A DNA stretch of 22,147 nt from Enterobacteriaceae bacterium UBA3516. Lineage in GTDB: Bacteria > Pseudomonadota > Gammaproteobacteria > Enterobacterales > Enterobacteriaceae. Below the pieces are notes generated by a model. The model saw only the letters and a program-made list of their open reading frames with translations. It was not told the DNA's origin and made no database searches. The stretch's first letter is position 1, and each line of letters starts with the position of its first letter. Below, piece by piece: positions 13,948 through 22,071 of this stretch. The translations under genes were made by a program, and so were the position numbers. The stretch spans positions 1-22,147 of the forward strand of contig DFPL01000095.1 of assembly GCA_002377245.1 (NCBI GenBank). The letters run 5' to 3'.

Positions 13948-13974
13948 CGGGGAACTCAGAATCCTGGCTCCCCG
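13948..13974 (-). other. Hairpin between hfq and hflX
   Basis: An interrupted stem in the 74-bp gap: outer arms CGGGGA and TCCCCG, with inner CAG/CTG. On the minus strand the nearest T-run is short and lies about 7 bases on, so it would at most be a weak, partial terminator or a site that stabilises the 3' end of hfq mRNA. Confidence 0.4.
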
Positions 13975-13997
13975 ACATGGAAAAACAGCCATTAACC

Positions 13998-14303
13998 TTA
14001 TTCGGTTTCTTCGCTGTCCTGCTGCGCAGACGTCTGAGCATTGCTACCATGATGGTAGTTACTGCCAGTGCCGCCACCCGCGTTGTTGCTATGATGAGAA
14101 ACCGGGCGAGACGGAACAACAGTAGAGATAGCATGCTTATAGACCATCTGGCTGACCGTGTTTTTCAACAGGATCACGAACTGATCGAAAGACTCAATTT
14201 GCCCTTGCAGCTTAATACCATTCACCAAATAAATTGAAACTGGAACACGTTCCCGACGCAGTGCGTTCAGGAACGGATCTTGTAAAGATTGCCCCTTAGC
14301 CAT
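13998..14303 (-). CDS. hfq: RNA chaperone Hfq
   Basis: A ring-shaped hexameric Sm-like protein that pairs small RNAs with mRNAs. It has 101 residues against 102 in E. coli. The proximal-face residues Gln8, Lys56 and His57 (YKH motif, 55-57), the rim arginines Arg16, Arg17 and Arg19, and the distal-face residues Tyr25 and Lys31 are all present. The C-terminal tail is of the usual flexible type (HHSNNAGGGTGSNYHHG), ending acidic in SEETE, as needed for RNA release. AAGGA lies 9 bp upstream of the ATG. The 96-bp gap from miaA is AT-rich and has short inverted repeats but no clear promoter that I can defend. Confidence 0.99.
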   Translation of the reverse strand: MAKGQSLQDPFLNALRRERVPVSIYLVNGIKLQGQIESFDQFVILLKNTVSQMVYKHAISTVVPSRPVSHHSNNAGGGTGSNYHHGSNAQTSAQQDSEETE

Positions 14304-14399
14304 TCTATCTTTTCCTTATATGCTTGTTTTGTACTTAGAACCCGGGAGTTCTGAAAACTGCGTAAAATTTTGCGCACGATACAACTTAATTGTACACAC

Positions 14400-15350
14400 T
14401 CAACCCGCTATAGCACCAATAACCTGTAACACATCGTTGTGCGATTGTTGCGGCTTTTCACTGTCTAACCAATGAACGCCGTCCCACCCGCGCAACCAGG
14501 TTATCTGCCGCTTGGCTAACTGCCTCGTGGCGCAAACACCTCTGTAAACCATTTCGTCGTATGAAATCTCGCCTTCAAGATATGACCACATCTGGCGGTA
14601 TCCGACGCAACGAATGGAAGGCATGTCCGTATGCAAATCACCGCGAGCAAATAAAGCCCGCACTTCTGCTTCAAAACCTGAAGCCAACATCTGATGAAAA
14701 CGCTGCTCAATTCGCTGATGGAGCAGTTCACGGCTCGCCGGGGCGATGGCGAACTGATGCACCTGATACGGCAGAGCGTCTCCTGACGTTTGCGTCAGAT
14801 CTGTTAAAGTTTTACCCGAAATGAAAAAAACTTCCAGTGCCCGGGAAAGCCTTTGCGGATCATTTGGATGGATTCGCGCAGCAGCAACAGGATCAATCTC
14901 CTGTAACTGCTGATGTAGCGCTTCCCATCCACGCTCTGCTGCCTGTTGCTCAATTTCAGCTCTGACCGTTGGGTCGGCGGAAGGGAGTGGTGATAGGCCT
15001 TCCAGCAGCGCCTTAAAGTAGAGCATCGTGCCGCCCACCAGCAGGGGAATACGTCCTGCGGCGGTAATTGCGTTCATCTCAGCCAGGGCATCGCGGCGGA
15101 AATCCGCCGCCGAATAGGCCTGAGAAGGATCGCGAATATCCAGTAAACGATGGGGGGCAGCACGCAATTCGTCGGCGGTCGGTTTCGCCGTACCGATATC
15201 CATCCCCTGATAGATAAGGGCAGAATCGACGCTTATCAACTCAACTGGCAAAACTTTACGTAACTCAATGGCTAACGCCGTTTTGCCGGAGGCGGTTGGC
15301 CCCATCAAAAAAATGGCCTTTGGCAGGCCAGCCTTACTCACATCACTCAT
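14400..15350 (-). CDS. miaA: tRNA dimethylallyltransferase MiaA
   Basis: Transfers a dimethylallyl group to the N6 of A37 in tRNAs that read codons starting with U, the first step towards ms2i6A. It has 316 residues, the same as E. coli. The P-loop GPTASGKT is at residues 17-24; DSALIYQGMDIGTAKP follows, and the tRNA-binding segments RCVGYRQMW and ATRQLAKRQITWLR are intact. It overlaps mutL by 8 bp (15343-15350), so its translation is coupled to mutL. It precedes hfq in the superoperon; in E. coli several hfq promoters lie inside miaA. Confidence 0.99.
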   Translation of the reverse strand: MSDVSKAGLPKAIFLMGPTASGKTALAIELRKVLPVELISVDSALIYQGMDIGTAKPTADELRAAPHRLLDIRDPSQAYSAADFRRDALAEMNAITAAGRIPLLVGGTMLYFKALLEGLSPLPSADPTVRAEIEQQAAERGWEALHQQLQEIDPVAAARIHPNDPQRLSRALEVFFISGKTLTDLTQTSGDALPYQVHQFAIAPASRELLHQRIEQRFHQMLASGFEAEVRALFARGDLHTDMPSIRCVGYRQMWSYLEGEISYDEMVYRGVCATRQLAKRQITWLRGWDGVHWLDSEKPQQSHNDVLQVIGAIAG

Positions 15351-17211
15351 GTTTCAGGGCGTTCATCGCCATAGATAAATCAACAGGTTGTAATAAACCA
15401 TCCGGTGGGTTCCTCACCAGATGCGGACAAAGACGTTCGACGTCAGTTAATAAGGTAATGGCCTGCGCCATAGTCCACTGGCTGTGCTCACTGGCCAGAT
15501 GGCGGGCAATCCACTGGGCAGTATTCACCGCATCAATCGTTGTCTGCTGCGCCAGGTAGCCTATCAGTTCAGGAATCAAGATTTGTAAATTTTGTTGGCG
15601 TAAGGGTAAAGGCACCGCACGCAGCGTGACGTGCTGCCCATCAGGGACAAATTCAATCCCCATCTCCGCCAGTACCGCCTGCGCCTGTTTCAACGTCGCA
15701 CTCTCTTGCGACGAAACTTTCAGGCGCACCGGAATCAATAACGGTTGACCACAGACCGGGCCAGCGTCTGTTGAAAGCTGTCGATAGCGTAGCCAGCGTT
15801 CTGCCACGGGCAGCGCCAGCAGAATCAGTTTGCCGTCGCGTTCGAGCAAAGCATATTCAGGAGCAATGATTGTCAGCACACGACCCAGGCTCTGACTATG
15901 CGCCTCCAGCGCGGAGGTAGTTGTCTGCGGTGTGATTGCCGTTTTGTGCTCAACGTTCGGCGTATCCAGCAACTGGCGATAGAGTGCGCCCTGCTGTTTC
16001 TGGTACCCTGGCTGCGCATTCGGCCAGGCAGGCGTACGAGCGGAAGAGGCATCAGATGAGTACTGGCCCGACGCAGACGAATCGCGCAAAACGGAAGGTT
16101 CACGACTGACCGCAGGTTCAGCAAACTGGTTACGGCCTGCCGCCACCCGATTTTGCGGAATGATGCGCGGCGCGGGTACTGCCTCGTCCACTAACGGCAG
16201 GGCGTTCTCAGCCTGTTGCTGAAGGACGCTTAATACGCCCTGGTAGATAAAATCATGCACCAGCCGCGACTGATGAAAACGGACTTCGTGTTTCGCCGGG
16301 TGGACATTCACGTCAACCTGATGAGGATCAATCTCAAGGTAAAGAACAAACGCAGGCTGCTGATCGGCGCCCAGTTTGTCCTCGCAGGCCTGACGGATGG
16401 CATGATTAATGAGTCGGTCACGCATCATCCGGCCGTTCACATAGCAGTACTGGATTTCGGCGAATGCAGACGTCGTCGCGCCAGGCTCGGCCACCCAACC
16501 GCGCAGCGCAAGATCGCCATGCTGCCACTCAATAGCCAACGCTTTTTCCAGAAAAGCGGTTCCGCAAATGGCCCCGAGGCGGCGCTCATTCTGCCCGCCC
16601 TGCGCAACAGCACGATACTGACGCACCATCTTTCCGTTGTGACTGAGATTAATGGTCACATCAAAACGGGCCAGCGCAATGCGACGCACCACCTCATCGA
16701 TATGGGCAAACTCGGTTTTTTCGGTGCGCATAAACTTACGGCGCGCAGGGGTATTGTAAAACAGGTCCAGCACTTCAAGCGTGGTGCCGACCGGGTGGGC
16801 CGCCGGTTTGACGGTGACCTCCATGTCTCGCCCCTCGGCGTAGGCCTGCCAGGCTTCAGGCTGTTCGGCGGTACGCGAGGTGAGCATCAGACGTGAAACA
16901 GAGCTGATACTGGCGAGCGCCTCACCGCGAAAACCAAGGCTGATAATCGCTTCCAGGTCATCGAGTGAGGCGATTTTACTGGTGGCATGGCGCGCCAGTG
17001 CCAGCGCCAGCTCGTCTTTTTTAATCCCACCACCATTATCACGAATACGGATAAGCCTGGCGCCGCCGCGTTCAATATCAATATCGATGCGGGTTGCCCC
17101 CGCATCCAGGCTATTTTCTACCAGCTCTTTCACCACCGACGCAGGGCGCTCCACCACTTCGCCAGCGGCGATCTGGTTCGCAAGCTGTGGCGGCAGAATC
17201 TGAATCGGCAT
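15343..17211 (-). CDS. mutL: DNA mismatch repair protein MutL
   Basis: The ATPase that links mismatch recognition by MutS to MutH nicking and UvrD unwinding. It has 622 residues against 615 in E. coli. The GHKL ATPase motifs are visible: ELVENSLDAG, DNGGGI and GFRGEALASI, then YCYVNGRMMRD and the VDVNVHPAKHEVRF stretch. The linker of about residues 340-430 is diverged and slightly longer. The C-terminal dimerisation domain has the clamp-binding motif QPLLIP and no DQHA(x)2E(x)4E endonuclease motif, as expected in a MutH-containing lineage. AAGGAG precedes the ATG, and amiB ends 9 bp upstream. Confidence 0.99.
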   Translation of the reverse strand: MPIQILPPQLANQIAAGEVVERPASVVKELVENSLDAGATRIDIDIERGGARLIRIRDNGGGIKKDELALALARHATSKIASLDDLEAIISLGFRGEALASISSVSRLMLTSRTAEQPEAWQAYAEGRDMEVTVKPAAHPVGTTLEVLDLFYNTPARRKFMRTEKTEFAHIDEVVRRIALARFDVTINLSHNGKMVRQYRAVAQGGQNERRLGAICGTAFLEKALAIEWQHGDLALRGWVAEPGATTSAFAEIQYCYVNGRMMRDRLINHAIRQACEDKLGADQQPAFVLYLEIDPHQVDVNVHPAKHEVRFHQSRLVHDFIYQGVLSVLQQQAENALPLVDEAVPAPRIIPQNRVAAGRNQFAEPAVSREPSVLRDSSASGQYSSDASSARTPAWPNAQPGYQKQQGALYRQLLDTPNVEHKTAITPQTTTSALEAHSQSLGRVLTIIAPEYALLERDGKLILLALPVAERWLRYRQLSTDAGPVCGQPLLIPVRLKVSSQESATLKQAQAVLAEMGIEFVPDGQHVTLRAVPLPLRQQNLQILIPELIGYLAQQTTIDAVNTAQWIARHLASEHSQWTMAQAITLLTDVERLCPHLVRNPPDGLLQPVDLSMAMNALKHE

Positions 17212-17220
17212 GAAGACTCC

Positions 17221-18558
17221 TTAGTTAAACAACCCGTGTGAAGGGGTTTCTGCGCTGGCAGTTTGCCCGGTGCCGCCCTGCGGAGCGGACTGCAACGGGT
17301 GCGCCTGGAAGTAAGTGCGCAAACCGCCATAGATGGCTTCAGCCAGCTGTTGCTGATAATCACTGCTATCAAGCAGGCGCTCTTCGCTGTTATTGCTGAT
17401 AAACCCGGTTTCAACCAGCACCGACGGAATATCCGGTGAGCGTAAGACACCGAGGCTCGCGTGTTCAGGGCGACGTTTATGCAGTGCGCCGATGCGCGAA
17501 AGCTGGGTCAGCATGTTTGCTGCAACATCATACCCGACACGCTGGGAATGGCCGAATTGTAAATCCAGTACCGCCTGGCTCAGGTAGGGGTCGGACTGAC
17601 TGTTTGCCAGCACGTCACCGGCACCGCCCAGCAGCTCAGACTGTTTCTCATGTTCTTCCAGCCAGTTCGCCATTTCACTGTTAGCCCGGCGGTTTGACAG
17701 TACCCAGACCGAAGCGCCAGTCGCACTTCGGTTGGGTGCTGCATCAGCATGGATCGACACGAGGAAATTGGCGTTTTGCTTGCGCGCCACATCGGAACGG
17801 CCCATTACCGAAATAAAGTAATCGCCATCACGGGTCAGCACCGCTTTAAACATCGGATCGTCATTCAGCAACGTACGCAGCTTGCGTGCGACGGCAATGG
17901 TGACGTTTTTCTCCTGAGTACCGCCAGGACCAATCGCCCCCGGATCCTGTCCACCGTGTCCTGCATCAATGGCGATAATGATTTTATCGCCCGTCGCCAC
18001 CCGCGACTGGACCGCAGGTCGCACCGTTGTATTACTGCTGGTCACGCTGGTAATGCGATCATTGTTCGATTTAAAAGGGTTGCGCGCAGGTTCAGCCGGG
18101 CGCGGCGCAACAGCCGGTGTCTCAACGCGCTGCACCACGGCTTTTGGCGGCGGTGGCGGAGGCGGAGGCGGAACATCGGCATCAATCGTAAACACCACGG
18201 AGTAGCCGGCACCGTTTTGTTGTTTCACTGCACGGGTTTTACCGTTCTGGGTGAGATCGACGACCAGGCGTAGCGACTGGTTATCTTTCGGCGTCCCGGA
18301 GCGAATGCTTTTCACCAGGTTATTACCGCTAAACTGCAACGGCAGCCCCTGAATGATGCCGGTTTGTTTAATATCCAGCGCCACGCTACGTTTGCCTTCC
18401 TGCGAGAATGCATACTCCGGGTCGCCCATAAAACTGAAGGTAATGCGGGCCTGCGCGTCGCCATTGGAGACCTGAATATCTGACAAACTCGCCGCACTTA
18501 CATGGGCGCTGAGCAATACCAGCGCTGCAACCAGCCAACTTTTCACGCGATAAATCAT
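17221..18558 (-). CDS. amiB: N-acetylmuramoyl-L-alanine amidase AmiB
   Basis: A periplasmic zinc amidase that splits septal peptidoglycan during cell separation, activated by EnvC. It has 445 residues, the same as E. coli. A signal peptide of about 22 residues is followed by an N-terminal AMIN domain that targets the septum (about 25-125), a run of nine prolines (130-138) and an Ala/Pro-rich linker. The Amidase_3 domain begins at IIIAIDAGHGGQDPGAIG, with zinc ligands His201, the Glu in GGTQEKNV, and the His in SIHADA, and catalytic Glu in LVETGFISNN. No LysM domain is present, as in the E. coli protein. It lies 10 bp after tsaE. Confidence 0.98.
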   Translation of the reverse strand: MIYRVKSWLVAALVLLSAHVSAASLSDIQVSNGDAQARITFSFMGDPEYAFSQEGKRSVALDIKQTGIIQGLPLQFSGNNLVKSIRSGTPKDNQSLRLVVDLTQNGKTRAVKQQNGAGYSVVFTIDADVPPPPPPPPPKAVVQRVETPAVAPRPAEPARNPFKSNNDRITSVTSSNTTVRPAVQSRVATGDKIIIAIDAGHGGQDPGAIGPGGTQEKNVTIAVARKLRTLLNDDPMFKAVLTRDGDYFISVMGRSDVARKQNANFLVSIHADAAPNRSATGASVWVLSNRRANSEMANWLEEHEKQSELLGGAGDVLANSQSDPYLSQAVLDLQFGHSQRVGYDVAANMLTQLSRIGALHKRRPEHASLGVLRSPDIPSVLVETGFISNNSEERLLDSSDYQQQLAEAIYGGLRTYFQAHPLQSAPQGGTGQTASAETPSHGLFN

Positions 18559-18568
18559 CCCGTCATCC

Positions 18569-19036
18569 CTAAAACTCGCTGGCTAAACGTGCCAGCAACG
18601 AAACGCCAGATGAGGAAACAGCAGTAATGCGCGCCTCACGCCCCTGCGCCTGGTAATCAATATGGATTTCGACATCCGGGTCAGGCAGTACACCCGCGCC
18701 TTGTTGCGGCCACTCGACCAGGCATATTGCGTCGTTGGCAAAATAGTCGCGGATCCCCATAAATTCCAGCTCCTCAGGATCCGCAAGGCGATACAGGTCG
18801 AAGTGATACACATTTAAACCCTCCAGCGTATAGGGTTCGACCAGCGTATAGGTTGGACTCTTCACATTGCCGTTATGGCCCAGTGCCTGTAAAAAGCCCC
18901 GGCTGAAGGTTGTTTTACCCGCGCCCAAATCACCGTACAGATAAATGACAGTTGCGCCCTCGCAAGCGTGTGCCATGCGTTGGCCAAAATTCAGGGTCGC
19001 TTGCTCGTCAGGTAAAGGTATTACTCGGTTCATCAT
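18569..19036 (-). CDS. tsaE: TsaE, ATPase of the t6A tRNA modification complex
   Basis: An essential P-loop ATPase that works with TsaB, TsaC and TsaD to make threonylcarbamoyl-A37 in tRNAs reading ANN codons. It has 155 residues against 153 in E. coli. Walker A GDLGAGKTT is at residues 35-43. FSRGFLQALGH, SPTYTLVEPY and the conserved HFDLYRL segment follow, with EWPQQG towards the end. The two tandem ATG codons (MM) at 19036 are as in E. coli, and the first overlaps the nnr stop by 4 bp (ATGATGA), giving translational coupling. Confidence 0.97.
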   Translation of the reverse strand: MMNRVIPLPDEQATLNFGQRMAHACEGATVIYLYGDLGAGKTTFSRGFLQALGHNGNVKSPTYTLVEPYTLEGLNVYHFDLYRLADPEELEFMGIRDYFANDAICLVEWPQQGAGVLPDPDVEIHIDYQAQGREARITAVSSSGVSLLARLASEF

Positions 19037-20553
19037 TCTGTATCACTAACATCCGGGTTAACTACACGCACCAGCGTGGAAAAAAGGTCGGTCGCCAGCA
19101 TGCCTCGCGTCCCTTGACTGGCCGCAAGAACATCGGCCGCGGCACTATGCGCCAGGCAGCCGGCACAGGCGGCATCGTACAACTCATGTTTTTGACCGAG
19201 CAGCGCACCAATAATGCCAGAAAGGACATCACCCATGCCGCCACTGGCCATACCGGCATTGCCGGCATCAATAATGCTGGTCTTACCATTTTCAGCGCTC
19301 ACCACTGTCCCTGCGCCTTTTAAAACGATAACGCCTGCGTAACGTTGTAGCAGACGTTGTGCAGAAAGTAAGCGATCGCTTTCAATTTCTGCAACGGAAC
19401 AGTTGAGCAAACGGGCTGCTTCGCCGGGATGCGGCGTCAGAATGCGATTGTGACGTTTATCGGGGTTGATTGCCAGAAGGTTCAGCGCGTCGGCATCCCA
19501 CAGCATGGGTTTGCGAAAATTCTCAATTTTTTGCAGCGCTTTTTTACCCCATTCGTGCTGACCCAGACCAGGACCAATCACCGCCACGTCGGCCCACTCC
19601 AGACTTTCATCCAGCGATTCAGGCGTAAGCTCATGCACCATAAGCTCAGGGCGTGCGGTGATAATAGGCGCGATGTTTTCCCGTCGGGTTAATACGCGCA
19701 CCAGGCCTGCCCCGGCACGTAACGCGGCTTCTCCCGCCATACGAATCGCCCCGGCGGTACCATGATCGCCGCCAATAATCACCAGTCGCCCGTGAGTACC
19801 TTTGTGTGACGTGGGGCGACGAGGTGGAAACCACTGTGAAAGCTGCGAGGCATCAACACGCGAAAGAGCGGTCTCCTGACCCGCGAGCCAGATATCAAGA
19901 CCCAGGGCGTGGTGATGAAGCGTGCCCACCACATCACGGGCGTTACCCGTCAGCAACCCCGGTTTCAGTGCAATAAAAGTGACCGTGTGGGCAGCGTTGA
20001 TCACCGCACCCGGTGTGGCACCGGTTTGTGCTATCAGCCCGGAGGGAATGTCCAGCGCCAGAACCGGAGCGGCGTGCTGATTCGCATGGGTGATTAACGT
20101 TGCAATGGGATCTCTCGGCGCACTGTGAATTCCGGTGCCCAACAAACCATCAACGATCAGGTCGATGCCTTCCGGCCAGACGATATCTGCCGCATGAATG
20201 GTGCCGCCCGCCTCAAGCCAGGCCTCGCGCGCGGCCTGCGCTTCTTCCGGCAATGGCTTTGTGCTATCAAGCGCAAGCAAGGTGACAGTGATTCCCGCAG
20301 CGACGGCAAGCCGGGCGACGACATAACCATCGCCTCCGTTATTACCCTGCCCGCACAAAATCAGCCAGTGTTGCGTATGTGGAAAATGCAAGCGGGCAAT
20401 GTCGAAGGCAGCCAGCCCTGCGCGTTGCATTAATTCATACAGCGAAATACCGAGACTGTCTGCCGCTTCTTTTTCTGCCTGTCGTAGTGCATCCGCAGGC
20501 CAAATGGAGTGTGGTATACTTGCTGCGTTTTTCTTCATTGTATGGTCCGTCAT
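19033..20553 (-). CDS. nnr: Bifunctional NAD(P)HX epimerase/dehydratase
   Basis: Repairs hydrated NADH and NADPH: the N-terminal YjeF_N domain interconverts the R and S forms of NAD(P)HX, and the C-terminal domain removes water using ADP. It has 506 residues against 515 in E. coli and lacks part of that protein's Asn/Ser-rich C-terminal tail. The N domain has CGQGNNGGDGYV (67-78) and DGLLGTG. The C domain begins near residue 225 with PTSHKGTHGRLVIIGG, then WDADALN, PHPGEAARL, and the nucleotide site GNAGMASGGMGDVLSG. The start at 20553 has GAGGGG about 7 bp upstream; the frame extends further but has no better start. The start codon overlaps that of queG on the other strand. Confidence 0.96.
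   Translation of the reverse strand: MTDHTMKKNAASIPHSIWPADALRQAEKEAADSLGISLYELMQRAGLAAFDIARLHFPHTQHWLILCGQGNNGGDGYVVARLAVAAGITVTLLALDSTKPLPEEAQAAREAWLEAGGTIHAADIVWPEGIDLIVDGLLGTGIHSAPRDPIATLITHANQHAAPVLALDIPSGLIAQTGATPGAVINAAHTVTFIALKPGLLTGNARDVVGTLHHHALGLDIWLAGQETALSRVDASQLSQWFPPRRPTSHKGTHGRLVIIGGDHGTAGAIRMAGEAALRAGAGLVRVLTRRENIAPIITARPELMVHELTPESLDESLEWADVAVIGPGLGQHEWGKKALQKIENFRKPMLWDADALNLLAINPDKRHNRILTPHPGEAARLLNCSVAEIESDRLLSAQRLLQRYAGVIVLKGAGTVVSAENGKTSIIDAGNAGMASGGMGDVLSGIIGALLGQKHELYDAACAGCLAHSAAADVLAASQGTRGMLATDLFSTLVRVVNPDVSDTE
20512..20520 (+). promoter_or_regulatory. Candidate extended -10 promoter of queG
   Basis: TGGTATACT fits an extended -10 (TGn plus TATACT) 31 bp upstream of the queG ATG. 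It lies inside the first codons of nnr on the other strand. No -35 hexamer of quality is seen, which extended -10 promoters can do without. Confidence 0.5.
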
Positions 20554-21691
20554 GTCAGAACCCCTCGATCTCAATCAATTAGCGCAAAACATTAAACAGT
20601 GGGGCACTGAACTGGGGTTTCAGCAGGTCGGCATTGCTGATACCGATCTGTCGGCCAACGAGCCTAAACTGCAGGCGTGGCTGGATAAACAATACCATGG
20701 CGAAATGGAGTGGATGGCACGTCACGGTATGATGCGTGCTCGCCCACACGAGCTTCTGCCCGGCACCCTGCGAGTCATTAGCGTCAGGATGAACTACCTA
20801 CCCGCCAATGCCGCTTTCGCCAGCACACTCAAAAACCCGGCGCTGGGCTACGTCAGCCGCTACGCGTTGGGTCGCGATTACCACAAACTGCTGCGTAACC
20901 GACTAAAGCAGCTCGGTGAAAAAATCCAGCAGCAGCATGCCACGCTGAATTTTAGACCTTTTGTTGACTCTGCGCCCATTCTCGAACGCCCTTTGGCCGA
21001 AAAAGCCGGGCTTGGCTGGACAGGTAAGCACTCACTTATCCTTAATCGCGATGCCGGTTCTTTCTTTTTCCTTGGCGAACTGCTGGTCGATATACCGCTG
21101 CCTGTTGATAAACCCATTGAAGAAGGCTGCGGCCGCTGTGTCGCCTGTATCACCATTTGCCCGACCGGTGCGATTGTCGAGCCCTACACCGTTGATGCGC
21201 GCCGCTGTATCTCTTATCTGACGATTGAGCTGGAAGGTGCCATTCCAGAAGCATTCCGTCCGCTTATTGGCAACCGCATCTACGGCTGCGACGACTGCCA
21301 GCTGATTTGCCCGTGGAATCGTTTCTCACAGTTAACCGACGAAGCGGATTTCAGCCCACGCAAAGCCCTGCATGCACCTGAACTGACAGAACTGTTTGCC
21401 TGGAGTGAGAGCAAATTCCTGAAGCTGACCGAAGGTTCAGCGATACGCCGCATCGGTCATTTACGCTGGCTGCGTAATATTGCCGTTGCGTTGGGAAATG
21501 CGCCCTGGGATGAAGCAAACATTCAGGCTCTTGAGCAGCGCCGAGGTGAGCACCCACTTCTCGATGAACACATAGACTGGGCGATTGCGCAGCAAATCGA
21601 AAAGCGAAATGCCTGCGTTATTGAGGTACAGACGTCGCAGAAACAACGGCTGGTCAGGGTGATTGAAAAAGGGCTAGCACGTGATGCCTGA
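20552..21691 (+). CDS. queG: Epoxyqueuosine reductase QueG
   Basis: A cobalamin- and Fe-S-dependent enzyme that reduces epoxyqueuosine to queuosine at position 34 of tRNAs with GUN anticodons, the last step of queuosine synthesis. It has 379 residues, the same as E. coli. The conserved VDSAPILERPLAEKAGLGW segment (138-156) contains Asp139. The two 4Fe-4S clusters are bound by Cys193, 196, 199 and 203 (CGRCVACITICP) together with Cys219 and CDDCQLICP (246-254). The start at 20552 is chosen over a longer frame because it gives the family N-terminus MSEPLDLNQLA. The ribosome site is weak. It is the only plus-strand protein gene in the window. Confidence 0.97.
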   Translation: MSEPLDLNQLAQNIKQWGTELGFQQVGIADTDLSANEPKLQAWLDKQYHGEMEWMARHGMMRARPHELLPGTLRVISVRMNYLPANAAFASTLKNPALGYVSRYALGRDYHKLLRNRLKQLGEKIQQQHATLNFRPFVDSAPILERPLAEKAGLGWTGKHSLILNRDAGSFFFLGELLVDIPLPVDKPIEEGCGRCVACITICPTGAIVEPYTVDARRCISYLTIELEGAIPEAFRPLIGNRIYGCDDCQLICPWNRFSQLTDEADFSPRKALHAPELTELFAWSESKFLKLTEGSAIRRIGHLRWLRNIAVALGNAPWDEANIQALEQRRGEHPLLDEHIDWAIAQQIEKRNACVIEVQTSQKQRLVRVIEKGLARDA

Positions 21692-21960
21692 GTCGTCCAC
21701 AGCATGTGAATAAAATTAAAAATGCATTGCGATTCAACGTGACCAAATTCGTCAAGCGATCGCGTTAACAATTTGAAATGTTATTTTATTCATAAAATTC
21801 AATGTATTAACAAGATACTATTAATCAAGCGAAGTAATTTAAATATTTAAAGAGAAATCAGAACCTGTGGATAACTCTGTTCACAATATTTTTGAACGGC
21901 GAAAAGAATCGTCCCCAGCCTGATGTTTCGCTGTGGATAATTTGAAGGGTAAGTAAAATT
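21692..21960. other. datA: AT-rich DnaA-box cluster at the datA position
   Basis: This 269-bp gap between queG and the glycine tRNAs holds no gene. On the minus strand it has three consensus DnaA boxes: TTATTCACA (21705-21713) and two perfect TTATCCACA (21866-21874 and 21932-21940). Weaker ones on the plus strand are TTATTCATA (21786-21794, one mismatch), TCGTCCACA (21693-21701) and CTGTTCACA (21878-21886). Between them lies a very AT-rich stretch of about 100 bp and AATCAAGCGA near 21824, a poor partial match to an IHF site. In E. coli the locus datA, which promotes DnaA-ATP hydrolysis with IHF, lies at this spot near glyVXY. No terminator for queG or the tRNAs is evident. Confidence 0.72.
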
Positions 21961-22036
<76 letters not shown>

Positions 22037-22047
22037 TTGGGTGGTGC

Positions 22048-22061
22048 GTATCTTGCGATAC
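22048..22061 (-). other. Hairpin in the tRNA spacer
   Basis: In the 35-bp spacer between the two tRNA-Gly genes, GTATC and GATAC form a 5-bp stem. On the minus-strand RNA the loop reads GCAA, a GNRA tetraloop. It probably helps fold and separate the tandem precursor for processing at both ends; this role is inferred. Confidence 0.45.
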
Positions 22062-22071
22062 TTTTCAAATT

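Noticed and set aside
14304..14399. Short inverted repeats in the miaA-hfq gap (around AGAAC/GTTCT and TACAA/TTGTA)
   Set aside because: Arms of only five bases in AT-rich DNA, with no T-run or known motif; too weak to call.
20399..20551. Upstream extension of queG by 51 codons
   Set aside because: It runs antisense through the nnr coding region, and the QueG family begins at MSEPLDLNQLA (20552).
21756..21763. GCGATCGC palindrome in the datA-like gap
   Set aside because: A single octamer; it gives one Dam site but no pattern beyond chance in this window.
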